Position numbers and translations under genes: made by a program. From NCBI GenBank assembly GCA_902782395.1, contig CACZNF010000004.1:1-22103 (forward strand): a stretch of DNA of 22,103 nt, in the 5' to 3' direction. Under the pieces are notes generated by a model that saw only the letters and a list, made by a program, of their open reading frames with translations, searched no databases and was not told the origin of the DNA. Positions 1 through 8,446 of the stretch are shown here, in pieces. Each line of letters begins with the position of its first letter. Within the stretch, counting starts at the first letter, position 1. Source of the stretch: an uncultured Erysipelotrichaceae bacterium. GTDB lineage: Bacteria > Bacillota_I > Bacilli_A > RFN20 > CAG-826.

Positions 1-37
1 GTTCGCGTGAGCGCTCTTTTCTTTATTAATTTAAAGG

Positions 38-51
38 CATGCATGTATAAT
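38..51 (+). promoter_or_regulatory. Promoter -10 region for the GNAT gene
   Basis: A perfect TATAAT lies at 46-51, inside the 14-mer CATGCATGTATAAT. The 14-mer matches the -10 region at 1102-1115 at 13 of 14 positions. No good -35 hexamer is visible. A +1 seven bases after the hexamer falls at 58, which is the A of the chosen ATG, so the transcript would be leaderless. This is a motif reading only. Confidence 0.6.
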
Positions 52-57
52 GTGTGT

Positions 58-573
58 ATGTTAAATAGAAAAGACGAACTAATCAGTGAAAGATTGACTC
101 TTAAATCAATCGAAGAAGATAGTAAAAAAGAGCTCTTAGAAATAGTTAAAGATCCACTAGTAAAAAAGAGTTATATGCTACCTGATTTTGAGAGTGAAAA
201 AGAGGAAGAAAACTTCTTCCAAAAATTAAGGAATTTTACGCTTGATAAAAGTAAGTTTGTCTATGGAATTTATTCAAAGAATAAAATCATTGGTTTTATC
301 AATCAAGTTTGTCTAGAAAATGACGTCATAGAATTAGGCTATTTTATCGCCTCAAAAGAGTGGAACAAAGGCTACGCAACTGAGGCCATAAAAACGGCAA
401 TAAACGAACTATTTCGTATGGGCATCAAAACTGTGCAAGCTGGCCATTTTGAAAACAATCCTGCCAGTGGTAGGGTAATGCAAAAAGCAGGCATGCATAA
501 GATCGAAAAAACAGAAGTAATAGTGTATCGAAACGAAGAACATCAGTGTGTCTTCTATGAAATCAGTCGATAA
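58..573 (+). CDS. GNAT family N-acetyltransferase (RimJ/RimL-like)
   Basis: Predicted acetyl-CoA-dependent N-acetyltransferase of 171 residues, close to the usual length for RimJ/RimL-type GNAT enzymes. The N-terminal strand (ISERLTLKSI) is typical of the family. The acetyl-CoA pyrophosphate loop is W102-N-K-G-Y-A-T-E109, preceded by the beta-4 strand ELGYFI at 92-97. The later ENNPASGRVMQKAGM segment (from E132) matches the family's N-x-x-S/GF motif. The frame is also open upstream to a GTG at 7, but ATG 58 is preferred because it starts the recognisable domain and lies at the predicted +1 of TATAAT 46-51. No Shine-Dalgarno is present. The substrate (ribosomal protein, small amine or antibiotic) cannot be told. 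The neighbours give no functional hint. Confidence 0.85.
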   Translation: MLNRKDELISERLTLKSIEEDSKKELLEIVKDPLVKKSYMLPDFESEKEEENFFQKLRNFTLDKSKFVYGIYSKNKIIGFINQVCLENDVIELGYFIASKEWNKGYATEAIKTAINELFRMGIKTVQAGHFENNPASGRVMQKAGMHKIEKTEVIVYRNEEHQCVFYEISR

Positions 574-599
574 AAAGATTTGTTTACTAATTCGATATT

Positions 600-608
600 T
601 GGTAACTT
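600..608 (+). promoter_or_regulatory. Weak extended -10 upstream of the small membrane protein gene
   Basis: TGG followed by TAACTT (603-608) resembles an extended -10 element. The predicted +1 is near 615, three bases before ATG 618. No -35 box or Shine-Dalgarno was recognised (AGGG at 613-616 is too close to the ATG). The hexamer is poor, so this is tentative. The gene could instead be read through from the acetyltransferase gene 44 bases upstream. Confidence 0.3.
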
Positions 609-617
609 TATTAGGGT

Positions 618-1037
618 ATGAAACACGCTTTATTACAAATTAAGAAACATTGGCTATCAAACCTCATTACCTTCCTTGTCTCTCTAGTAGTCGGAATGGG
701 AATTTTCTTTTTGTATTATTTGACTAGAACTAGTCGCACTTTGACAGAAATTTGTAACGCTACTGCGATTGCAACCGCCGCAATATTGCTATGCGGATTA
801 TTGGCCTGGATGGCGCATTTTGGCGTTTTTGACATATTTGCCTTCGGTTTTAAACAACTCGGAAGTATGCTTTTTGCGAAGAACCCAATTAGGGATGGAA
901 ACTTTGTTGATTATAAACAAGAGAAGGCCGAAAAAAGGTCTGACTCTTCCTATGGATTTGTCGCTGTTGTCGCGGCAGGGCTTGTTTTCGCCATCGCTTT
1001 AGTCATATTGGATATTGTCTACTTTATTTCGATGTAG
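618..1037 (+). CDS. Small three-helix membrane protein, DUF3899-like
   Basis: Predicted integral membrane protein of 139 residues with three hydrophobic helices at about 12-34, 46-68 and 112-136. A polar stretch rich in Lys, Asp and Glu lies between helices 2 and 3. The segment FGVFDIFAFGFKQL after helix 2 resembles the G-F-F-D-I-F...GFK motif I associate with DUF3899 proteins of Firmicutes; this is recalled, not searched. No enzymatic motif is visible and the function is unknown. ATG 618 is the first start in frame and precedes a typical positively charged N-terminus. There is no convincing Shine-Dalgarno, so it may be leaderless or coupled to the upstream gene. Its end overlaps a possible terminator hairpin. 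Confidence 0.75.
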   Translation: MKHALLQIKKHWLSNLITFLVSLVVGMGIFFLYYLTRTSRTLTEICNATAIATAAILLCGLLAWMAHFGVFDIFAFGFKQLGSMLFAKNPIRDGNFVDYKQEKAEKRSDSSYGFVAVVAAGLVFAIALVILDIVYFISM

Positions 1038-1050
1038 ACTGACTTTTTTA
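1001..1050 (+). terminator. Candidate intrinsic terminator overlapping the end of the small membrane protein gene
   Basis: GTCTAC (1017-1022) pairs with GTAGAC (1034-1039), and an outer AGTCA (1001-1005) pairs with TGACT (1040-1044). A T run follows to about 1050. The stop codon TAG (1035-1037) lies inside the stem. The stem is short and AT-rich with a long bulge, so termination may be partial. It sits where insulation from the protease unit would be expected. Confidence 0.4.
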
Positions 1051-1087
1051 ATACTTCTATTACTAGAGGCGCTTTGAAAAAAATCGC

Positions 1088-1115
1088 TTTACTTACTTTG
1101 TCATGCGTGTATAAT
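1088..1115 (+). promoter_or_regulatory. Promoter of the protease-oppA-lipoprotein unit
   Basis: A perfect TATAAT lies at 1110-1115, with a weak -35 candidate TTTACT at 1088-1093 (16-base spacer). Predicted +1 is near 1122, giving a leader of about 42 bases with a palindrome and a strong Shine-Dalgarno. The -10 context CATGCGTGTATAAT (1102-1115) is nearly identical to that at 38-51, which suggests a shared promoter class. Confidence 0.65.
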
Positions 1116-1133
1116 TGTATGCATAACATTTTT

Positions 1134-1147
1134 TGTGTACGTACACA
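1134..1147 (+). promoter_or_regulatory. Perfect 14-bp palindrome in the protease leader
   Basis: TGTGTACGTACACA is a perfect inverted repeat between the predicted +1 (about 1122) and the Shine-Dalgarno (1152-1157). It could be a roadblock-type operator for a dimeric repressor, or in RNA a 5-bp hairpin with an ACGU loop next to the ribosome-binding site. The function is inferred from position only. Confidence 0.4.
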
Positions 1148-1151
1148 CAAC

Positions 1152-1157
1152 AGGAGG
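1152..1157 (+). promoter_or_regulatory. Strong Shine-Dalgarno of the protease gene
   Basis: AGGAGG six bases before ATG 1164 fixes the start. It contrasts with the absence of any such site before the genes at 58, 618, 18912 and 19987. Confidence 0.85.
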
Positions 1158-1163
1158 TAAAGT

Positions 1164-4100
1164 ATGAAAAAACTGGGCTTACTACTCTGTGCTACTAGTG
1201 CATTAATTCTAGCTGCCTGTAGCGCATCCGCTGCTCAAGTCGCAAATTTACCTGAACGTAACGCTCGCATTATTGTCGAAGTCGACAGAGACATCGACAG
1301 CTTAAGCGAAGCCGGCGCTAAAAAGACTCAATTAGCTGTTTATAACAACATTAAAGCAGCTGCAACAGCCAACATTAGAATGGTTGACCAATACACAGTC
1401 TTAAATAACGCTTTCGTTCTTGAAGTAAATTCTAACGACGTTGAAAGCATTAAAGCAGTTCCAGGTGTCAAAAGTGTGACGGTCGATGAACTTCACTGGG
1501 AACAAGTCATCAATAACGATGAATATGTGACTCTCAATACAGATGAAGAAGAAATCGATCCAGATTTACTCTTTGGCAGTAACGACAACGTCTCTGCAGA
1601 AACAATGAAATTACCTGAAGATAGCAATCTAGGTGAAGGTACCTTAGTTGCCATCTTAGATAACGAATTCCATTTCAGAGGCAGAACAGGTAATTCCGAA
1701 GACGACAATAACGGTGAAGCATGGAATCACGAAGTATTCGGCGCTTTAGACAATGATGTCGCGGTGAGATACACCTACGACAGCATCGGTAGCGTGATTT
1801 CCTCAGCCAGCCTTAAAGCTGGCAAGAGAGCCAGTGGCAAAGTCGCAGGCGATGAAGGTTCTTTATATTTCAACAATAAAGTTCCTTTCTACTTCGACTA
1901 CGGCGGCGATTCCAAAATCTACGGCAAACGTGGTGCATTAGATCCAGACGTCCACAGTGATATCTCTTATCACGGTTCTCACGTTGCTTCTATTACAGCC
2001 GCCAACGCTCCAAAGTACAAAGGTATCGCTCCAAAAGCTCAATTAGCGTTAATGAAGGTCTTCACAGACTACAATGCTAAAGGCTTAGGTGAAAAACTTG
2101 GCTTAAGCAATAGAACAGGTGCTTATGATACATCCATCTTAGACGCCCTCGAAGATTGCATTAAGTTAAAAGTTGATGGTATCAACATGTCTTTAGGTAG
2201 TGACTTAGACGACTTCGATGCCGAATCAATTACATTAAAAACATTAACCAGACTCAATAAAGAAGGTATCTTAACTTCCATTTCTGCTGGTAACGCTGGT
2301 AAATCCTCATATTCATCAACAGGTGCATATTCTAACTGGATGCCAGAATCAGTTGAAACAGGTATCTTAGGTAGCTACGCCAACAACGAAGCTAGTATGA
2401 TTATTGCTTCTGGTCACCCAACCAAGATCTTCTACGAAAACGCCTTCAGAATGGACAATCAAAACATTGCTTTTGAAGACCAAATCGTTAATAGAACAGG
2501 TTATGATGACGAATATGATAAAGAAATCCGCATTAAACAAATCTATCACAATCAACCATTAGAATGGGTTTATGTTCCAGGTTTTGGTACCGCAGCAGAC
2601 TACAAGGGCTTAAATGTCGCTGGTAAGATTGCTGTTGTTAACCGTGGTAGTACATCATTCGCTAACAAATACGAAGTAGCGGTTGATAAAGAAGCTATCG
2701 CATTAGTTATTATTAACAACGACCCAACCGCATCCAGCTTCAACTTCCGTTGTAGCTTTGGTGATGGCTTCAATCCAACAATCCCATGTGCCCTCGTTCT
2801 CTTTAAAGATAAAGGCTTCTTTGAATCCAAAGGTCAAGGTTCATTCGACTTAATCTATAAACAAGTCAATGATAACCCAGCTAAGTTCACAGTCAGTGAC
2901 TTCTCCACTGATGGTGCTGCTTATAGCTTAGACCTCAAACCAGACATTACTGCTCCAGGTGACATCATCAGAGGTGCTGTCCCAGAACACGCAATGACAA
3001 ACTTAACAAAATCCGAAAGAGAATCCGAATTATACAAATACAAATGTTACCAATACTTAAGTGGTACATCCATGTCCGCTCCTAACTATGCAGGCGCGCA
3101 ATCTATTGTTCTTTCTAAAAAGGCTGCCGGTATCTACCAAGCCGCTAAAGCAGAAAACCGTGCTTTAACACCAGAAGAAACAGCAGCAATTGATGCTTAC
3201 AGAGCAACAGTTAACATGAGATTAATGTCAACTGCTGATCCAATGCACGATTACACCGCCAACCCAGAAGATGAAGGCGAAGTTAAATCCGTCACATCTC
3301 CAAGAATGCAAGGTGCTGGTATGGTCGACCTCACTGGTGCTTTAAGCACAGACGTCTACCTCGAAGGTAAAACCTTTACCGGTGAACCAAGCGGTAAATC
3401 CAAAGTAACATTAAGAAACAATGAAGATATCGCTAAAGGTGACATCAAACTCTCCTTCTTAGCACATAACGAAAGCGAAGAAGCCCGTGCTTATGATGTT
3501 GAATTAACAGTCATGAGACCAGCTATCGCTCATCCAAATGATATCGTTACAAAAGAATACAACTATAAAGGTACTGTTGAATCTATCGAAAGCTTCAACG
3601 GTATGAAATATTACGATAAAGATTTAGACAAAATGATGACAGCTACAGGCTCTGTGGCCTATAAAGATGCCGTCAAAGCGGATAAAGATATCGAATATTA
3701 CGCTAGCAAAGAAGACTTCCAAGCAGATAAGAAGACTGTCATTGCTAAAGGTTACTACTATAACGCCGCAAATGAAGGCGTGAGTTGGGAACCATTACCA
3801 AGCTATAAAGCTCAATCCACAAAAGATGTTGAAATCGCCAAGATTGTTGGTCAAACAGTGACCATCCCAGCTGGCGATAGCACAGTAACAATTAATCCAT
3901 ATTCCTTAACAAAAGAACAAAAAGACGCAATCTTAGAAGTTTACGAATATGGCTGCATGATTGAAGGTTACGTGACATTAAAGAGCAAAGATAACCACGC
4001 TGACTTATCTATCCCATACTTAGGATTCTATTCCGGTACAGATAGAAACCCAGACGCCAGTTATAGAACCGTTCCAGTTGCTGAACCATTCAACTTCGAA

Positions 4101-5393
4101 AAGGATCCAACAAAGGTCTATCCATCCGATTTAGTTAATGACATTGCTAAATCCTTAATTGGTAAAGATAGAGCTAACATGGAATCCATGATCGTTGCTG
4201 GTTATGCAGAAAATCCACAAAGTGTCGATACCGAAAAGGTCTTAGAAAATGACTTAGCCTTCGATGGCATGACAGGTTTCTACAAAGTCGGTACCGATCC
4301 ATTAACAAATGAATACGTGGAAAACGCTAAGGATAATATTTATGTCGGTGGCAAAAACACCAACACAATGATTATCCAACAATTCATGCTCAGATCCGTG
4401 AAGGAAAACTTCTTCACAATCACCAATAAAGCCACAGGTAAAGTCGTTTGCAGATCTGTCTTAGAAGATATGTTATTCGGCGACACAGGTGACCACTGGA
4501 CCTTATATAAATCACACGTTGATGGTGGTTACTTATCCGGCGGTTATGTTGCACACAGAGCATGCGCAGTTGTCCCATTATTCGATGAAGCATCAGGCGA
4601 AAAATTCGAAAGTGGTGATTACGAAATCGAATTCAATTACCAATTAGCCTATGATGGCAGCTGGGTCAAGAAAGCATACGATATGCACATTGACTCCGAT
4701 GCCCCAGTCGTTGGTAGCATCTCTCAATATAGAAAAGATGGCGTTGAACGCGTCAGAATCTATCTTGAAGATACAAAACTCGCTTACGGTATTATCGGTT
4801 ACAACCGTGTTGATATCCAATATGATGCCACAGCGAAGAAATACTACATTGATGAAACAAAACAATTCATCGATAACTGCATGAACGAAATCTCTGAAGG
4901 TTTAGAAACCAAGAGACTCTACATCGGTGTTGTCGACTTTGCGAGAACCAAAACAGGCGCTATTGTTCATATGAATGATGAAAGAAGCTTCGCTGCTGGT
5001 TACCAAATCGTCCAAAGCACAGGTTTAGAAGCCTATCACGATTTCTCAGTTGCTAATAACAAAGTATCCTTTATTAATACACTCACAGGTATGAACGCGG
5101 ATGTGAAAGGCGACTTAAAATACTCCAAGTTCGCTGCTACTGGTCAACCAATCTATGATGAACCAGAAGAAACAACACCAGTCGAAGAAGTGGAAATTCC
5201 AGATTCTTCCGCTCCAATCTCTTCTGAACCAGCTTCATCTAACCCAGCTGAATCCAGCAGTTCTGAACCAGCCGCTCCAGCCAAGAAAGGCTGTAACGGT
5301 GCGCTCGCATCCATGAGCATCATCATCGGTCTCCCAGCATTAATGGGTGCCGCAGTACTATTCCTTAAGAAAAGAAAAGAAGGAGGCAAATAG
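1164..5393 (+). CDS. Surface S8 (subtilisin-like) serine protease, lactocepin/C5a-peptidase type
   Basis: Predicted extracellular endopeptidase of 1409 residues. The N-terminus is a lipoprotein signal with lipobox LAAC (Cys19). A short propeptide-like region (about 30-150) is followed by an S8 domain. Catalytic residues are Asp166 (VAILDNE), His270 (YHGSHVAS) and Ser636 (GTSMSAP), with oxyanion Asn377 (SAGN). A PA-type insert lies at about 470-570, between Asn and Ser, as in lactocepins and C5a peptidases. Residues from about 720 include an Fn3-like domain ending in an LSIPYLGFYSG motif typical of these proteases. The C-terminus has a Ser/Pro/Glu linker, KKGC (Cys1377), a hydrophobic helix and a KKRK tail. 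It heads the unit with oppA and the lipoproteins, so it plausibly supplies peptides to the importer. Substrate specificity cannot be read. Confidence 0.93.
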   Translation: MKKLGLLLCATSALILAACSASAAQVANLPERNARIIVEVDRDIDSLSEAGAKKTQLAVYNNIKAAATANIRMVDQYTVLNNAFVLEVNSNDVESIKAVPGVKSVTVDELHWEQVINNDEYVTLNTDEEEIDPDLLFGSNDNVSAETMKLPEDSNLGEGTLVAILDNEFHFRGRTGNSEDDNNGEAWNHEVFGALDNDVAVRYTYDSIGSVISSASLKAGKRASGKVAGDEGSLYFNNKVPFYFDYGGDSKIYGKRGALDPDVHSDISYHGSHVASITAANAPKYKGIAPKAQLALMKVFTDYNAKGLGEKLGLSNRTGAYDTSILDALEDCIKLKVDGINMSLGSDLDDFDAESITLKTLTRLNKEGILTSISAGNAGKSSYSSTGAYSNWMPESVETGILGSYANNEASMIIASGHPTKIFYENAFRMDNQNIAFEDQIVNRTGYDDEYDKEIRIKQIYHNQPLEWVYVPGFGTAADYKGLNVAGKIAVVNRGSTSFANKYEVAVDKEAIALVIINNDPTASSFNFRCSFGDGFNPTIPCALVLFKDKGFFESKGQGSFDLIYKQVNDNPAKFTVSDFSTDGAAYSLDLKPDITAPGDIIRGAVPEHAMTNLTKSERESELYKYKCYQYLSGTSMSAPNYAGAQSIVLSKKAAGIYQAAKAENRALTPEETAAIDAYRATVNMRLMSTADPMHDYTANPEDEGEVKSVTSPRMQGAGMVDLTGALSTDVYLEGKTFTGEPSGKSKVTLRNNEDIAKGDIKLSFLAHNESEEARAYDVELTVMRPAIAHPNDIVTKEYNYKGTVESIESFNGMKYYDKDLDKMMTATGSVAYKDAVKADKDIEYYASKEDFQADKKTVIAKGYYYNAANEGVSWEPLPSYKAQSTKDVEIAKIVGQTVTIPAGDSTVTINPYSLTKEQKDAILEVYEYGCMIEGYVTLKSKDNHADLSIPYLGFYSGTDRNPDASYRTVPVAEPFNFEKDPTKVYPSDLVNDIAKSLIGKDRANMESMIVAGYAENPQSVDTEKVLENDLAFDGMTGFYKVGTDPLTNEYVENAKDNIYVGGKNTNTMIIQQFMLRSVKENFFTITNKATGKVVCRSVLEDMLFGDTGDHWTLYKSHVDGGYLSGGYVAHRACAVVPLFDEASGEKFESGDYEIEFNYQLAYDGSWVKKAYDMHIDSDAPVVGSISQYRKDGVERVRIYLEDTKLAYGIIGYNRVDIQYDATAKKYYIDETKQFIDNCMNEISEGLETKRLYIGVVDFARTKTGAIVHMNDERSFAAGYQIVQSTGLEAYHDFSVANNKVSFINTLTGMNADVKGDLKYSKFAATGQPIYDEPEETTPVEEVEIPDSSAPISSEPASSNPAESSSSEPAAPAKKGCNGALASMSIIIGLPALMGAAVLFLKKRKEGGK

Positions 5394-5396
5394 TGT

Positions 5397-8300
5397 ATGA
5401 AAACAAAATTTAAATTAACATTATTAATTTCCAGCTTGGTTGCATTAGGTACTATTACCGCATGTAACCCAGGTGGAAAAACTTCAAATAATCCAGGTTC
5501 TGAATCCACTTCTGCGGGACAAACCACTGGCTCTGATACACAACCAGGTTCAGACTCAAGCACCTCAGCCACTGATCCATTCAGTTTCACCGCTGAATTA
5601 AGTGGTGGTGTTAAATCCTTAAACAAGGGCCAACAAGCCAATATTGAAATCTCTGAATTCAATAAGCCAGACGGCGCTACAACAAGTTATAGCTATTCTT
5701 CTAGCGATGCTAACGTTGCCGCTGTCAATGGTAGTGGTGTTGTGACCGCTGTTGCTAAAGGCAAAGCCAAAATTACCATTAAAGAAGCATCATTCAAACT
5801 CCAAAAGGTTGTTGAAGTCGAAATTACCGACGCCACAATCGCCAATGGTGGTTTCAACTATGCTTCCTTAGCCGGCGAGGCTGCTGTTAATCAAAGAACA
5901 GAAATCCTTGGTAAATTAGAAAAATACGCTATGGATAACCATTTAACAGGTATCACCCTTTTCGAAAATGGTGGTTTCGTTAAATACCATGAACGTGTCA
6001 CATTACCAACAACCGAATACATCACCGGTTACGGTTTCGGTTTATTAAGTGAAGGTACTCTTGATAAAGATTTAGACACCGAAGAAAACGCTAAATATAA
6101 GAGATATCTCCACTCTGCTACATCTAGCGATCCAAAGAACATCAACGCTAGAAACGATACAGGTAGCCAAGTCTCCGATTTAGAAGGTTACATTACCTCC
6201 TCATTCTGGGGCACAAAGATGAACTCCAAAAAGACCCAATACGAATGGTACCCAGTCTTAGCGAAAGATACCATTAAGGTCAATGGTGTTGATCAAGCCT
6301 TCTCTAGACCAGTTCCAGTCTTCAACGGTGAAGAAATCCTTCCAGGTCAACCAGAAAAGAACCCATTAGGTTTATACAAGACATGGAGAATTTATGTTAA
6401 GACAGGCGCTAACTCAGGCTTAAAATACCGTTATAACGGTAATGCTTGGGGCGGTAAGAGCTTCGATCAAAGAGATGTCGCCTTAGAAGACTATGAATTC
6501 GCTTACTACAATCTCTTAACAGCATCCCATGGTTTAAAACGTGGTCCACAAATTGCCGCTGACCAAACCTATGGTATTGTTGGTGCTCTTTCTTACAACA
6601 ACAGAACAAAGAAGACCACCGATGTACAATCCCAAGAATTATGGGAAAACATGAAAGCTGAAGGCCGTTTAGGCATTAAGACTGGTACAGACGCAGTCAA
6701 CGGTGAATTCATTGAATTAACAATCTTAAACGCTATTGATAGATTCACTGCGATGTACACACTCTCTAGCAGCTTATACTCCCCACTTCCAAAAGAATTC
6801 ATCCAAACAATTGGTGATGGTTCCATCCAAGTTGGTTCCCCAATTTATGGTACATTCAACAACAACGATGGTGCTCCAAGTGGTCATAAAGATAAAATGC
6901 TCGACTATGTCCTCTCTGTTGGTCCATATATGTTAGAAGATTGGGACAAAGGCCAAACAATTATCTTCAAGAAAAACGATTTATGGAATGAACCAAACAG
7001 ATACTACATTCAAGGTATTAAATTAATCGTTATCGATACATCTAGTGATGCTGATGCGATTTATAAACAATTCAATGCTGGCAAACTCGACAGCACTGGC
7101 ATTCCAACCAAACACATTGCTGAAGAAATGGGCCAACCACGTGTTTATAAAACAAGAGGTGACTCCACATTCAAATTGAACGTTAACTCTTGTACACAAG
7201 AAACATGGGATGAATTATTTGGTCCTAATGGTAAGATCAACAAAGGTTCTACATGGGACGTCAAACCATGGATGAGTAACGATAACTTCTTAAATGGTTT
7301 ATATTACTCCATTAATAGAAAGGTATTCGCTGGTAACCGTGGTGTTAACCCATCCGTCAACTACTTTGCTGATTCCTACTTAAATGACCCAGAAAATGGT
7401 AAATCTTATAACGACAGTAAAGAACACAAAGCCGCTGTTAAAGGTTATGAAGTTTACGATAAAGATGGTGAATCCTTATATGGTTACTCCAAAGATAAAG
7501 CTATCTTATCCTTCAAGAAAGCCGTTCAAGAATTAGTCCAATCTGGTGCCATTATTAAAGGTACAAAAGCTAAACCAACCAAAATTACAATCCATATTAA
7601 ATGGATGTATCAAACAGACGTCAAAGAATACGGCGAAGAAATCAAGAAATACTTCGAAGATGCCTTCAACGATTCCAGAGTTAGTGACAATACAGTCGTT
7701 CTTGAAGTTACTCAAGACGCCGTTACAAACTGGCAAGACGTTTATAACGAATACCTTATGAAAGGTCAATTCGACTTAGGTTTCGGTGCTATTAGTGGTA
7801 ACACATACAATCCTCTTAACTTCTTAGAAGTCTTAAAGAGCGATAACTCTTCAGGTTTCACCCTCAACTGGGGTACTGATACCTCCAAAGTTTCCACAAA
7901 GAAACCATTAATCTACGATGACAAGATGTGGTCATTCGATGCCTTATGGGCAGCTGCTGATCACGGCGGTGTTGTCGAAAATGGTAGCATCATTAAACCA
8001 GTCAAGAAATCCTTCTTGAGATATCTCGGCAACGACTTCAACAATGGTGCAACATTCTACGTTACAACCAACTTCTTCTTACACGATTCTGTTAAGTATG
8101 AAATCACACGTATTTCCTTATACGTTGTTGGTTCCGGTAACTTCGACCTTCCATTTGAAATTGACGCTGATGGCGATTATGTCATTACATTATCTCAAGC
8201 TAAAGCTCAAGAAATCGTCGCGGAAATCATGAGAGTAAATAAGATCGACGATCCTGACAAAGATGGTTACAACGATCATCCATTAGAAGTTGATAATTAC

Positions 8301-8429
8301 GGAGACTACTGGACTATCGAAGTCTATTACAATTTGAGCATTAAGAAAAATGCATCTGGCGATGAATGGGGTACGCCATCTGAATCCTACGTCACAGCTG
8401 CTAAGAACGAAGATGCTTGGAAAGACTAA
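5397..8429 (+). CDS. oppA: Oligopeptide ABC transporter substrate-binding lipoprotein (family 5) with N-terminal Ig-like domain
   Basis: Predicted peptide-capturing subunit of the Opp importer, tethered to the outer face of the membrane. It has 1010 residues, well above the roughly 550 usual for OppA. The lipobox is ITAC (Cys23), followed by a Ser/Thr/Gly-rich linker to about 60. A Big_2-like Ig domain spans about 60-146 (SSSDANVAAVNGSGVVTAV is diagnostic). SBP_bac_5 hallmarks follow: VALEDYEFAYYNLL near 361 (compare V-x-A-x-D-F) and SVGPYMLEDWDKGQTIIFKKN near 507 (compare T-GPY...N). A later FNAGKLDSTGI segment matches the usual AGE-ID pattern. It starts three bases after the protease stop, with AAGGAGG at 5380-5386. 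The bound ligand is inferred from family and neighbours; a non-peptide ligand is possible. Confidence 0.9.
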   Translation: MKTKFKLTLLISSLVALGTITACNPGGKTSNNPGSESTSAGQTTGSDTQPGSDSSTSATDPFSFTAELSGGVKSLNKGQQANIEISEFNKPDGATTSYSYSSSDANVAAVNGSGVVTAVAKGKAKITIKEASFKLQKVVEVEITDATIANGGFNYASLAGEAAVNQRTEILGKLEKYAMDNHLTGITLFENGGFVKYHERVTLPTTEYITGYGFGLLSEGTLDKDLDTEENAKYKRYLHSATSSDPKNINARNDTGSQVSDLEGYITSSFWGTKMNSKKTQYEWYPVLAKDTIKVNGVDQAFSRPVPVFNGEEILPGQPEKNPLGLYKTWRIYVKTGANSGLKYRYNGNAWGGKSFDQRDVALEDYEFAYYNLLTASHGLKRGPQIAADQTYGIVGALSYNNRTKKTTDVQSQELWENMKAEGRLGIKTGTDAVNGEFIELTILNAIDRFTAMYTLSSSLYSPLPKEFIQTIGDGSIQVGSPIYGTFNNNDGAPSGHKDKMLDYVLSVGPYMLEDWDKGQTIIFKKNDLWNEPNRYYIQGIKLIVIDTSSDADAIYKQFNAGKLDSTGIPTKHIAEEMGQPRVYKTRGDSTFKLNVNSCTQETWDELFGPNGKINKGSTWDVKPWMSNDNFLNGLYYSINRKVFAGNRGVNPSVNYFADSYLNDPENGKSYNDSKEHKAAVKGYEVYDKDGESLYGYSKDKAILSFKKAVQELVQSGAIIKGTKAKPTKITIHIKWMYQTDVKEYGEEIKKYFEDAFNDSRVSDNTVVLEVTQDAVTNWQDVYNEYLMKGQFDLGFGAISGNTYNPLNFLEVLKSDNSSGFTLNWGTDTSKVSTKKPLIYDDKMWSFDALWAAADHGGVVENGSIIKPVKKSFLRYLGNDFNNGATFYVTTNFFLHDSVKYEITRISLYVVGSGNFDLPFEIDADGDYVITLSQAKAQEIVAEIMRVNKIDDPDKDGYNDHPLEVDNYGDYWTIEVYYNLSIKKNASGDEWGTPSESYVTAAKNEDAWKD

Positions 8430-8446
8430 TCAGGAGGTAACTGACC

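Noticed and set aside
7..57. GTG 7 as the start of the acetyltransferase
   Set aside because: The 17 extra codons contain the TATAAT promoter box, have no Shine-Dalgarno and add nothing typical of the family.
1164..5393. LPXTG-type sortase anchoring of the protease
   Set aside because: The C-terminal helix and basic tail fit, but no LPXTG-like motif precedes them; a Cys is found instead.
5153..5662. Antisense reading frame of about 169 codons opposite the protease and oppA junction
   Set aside because: It mirrors the Ser/Pro/Glu linker, helix and signal peptide codons of two well-supported genes, and has no recognisable domain.
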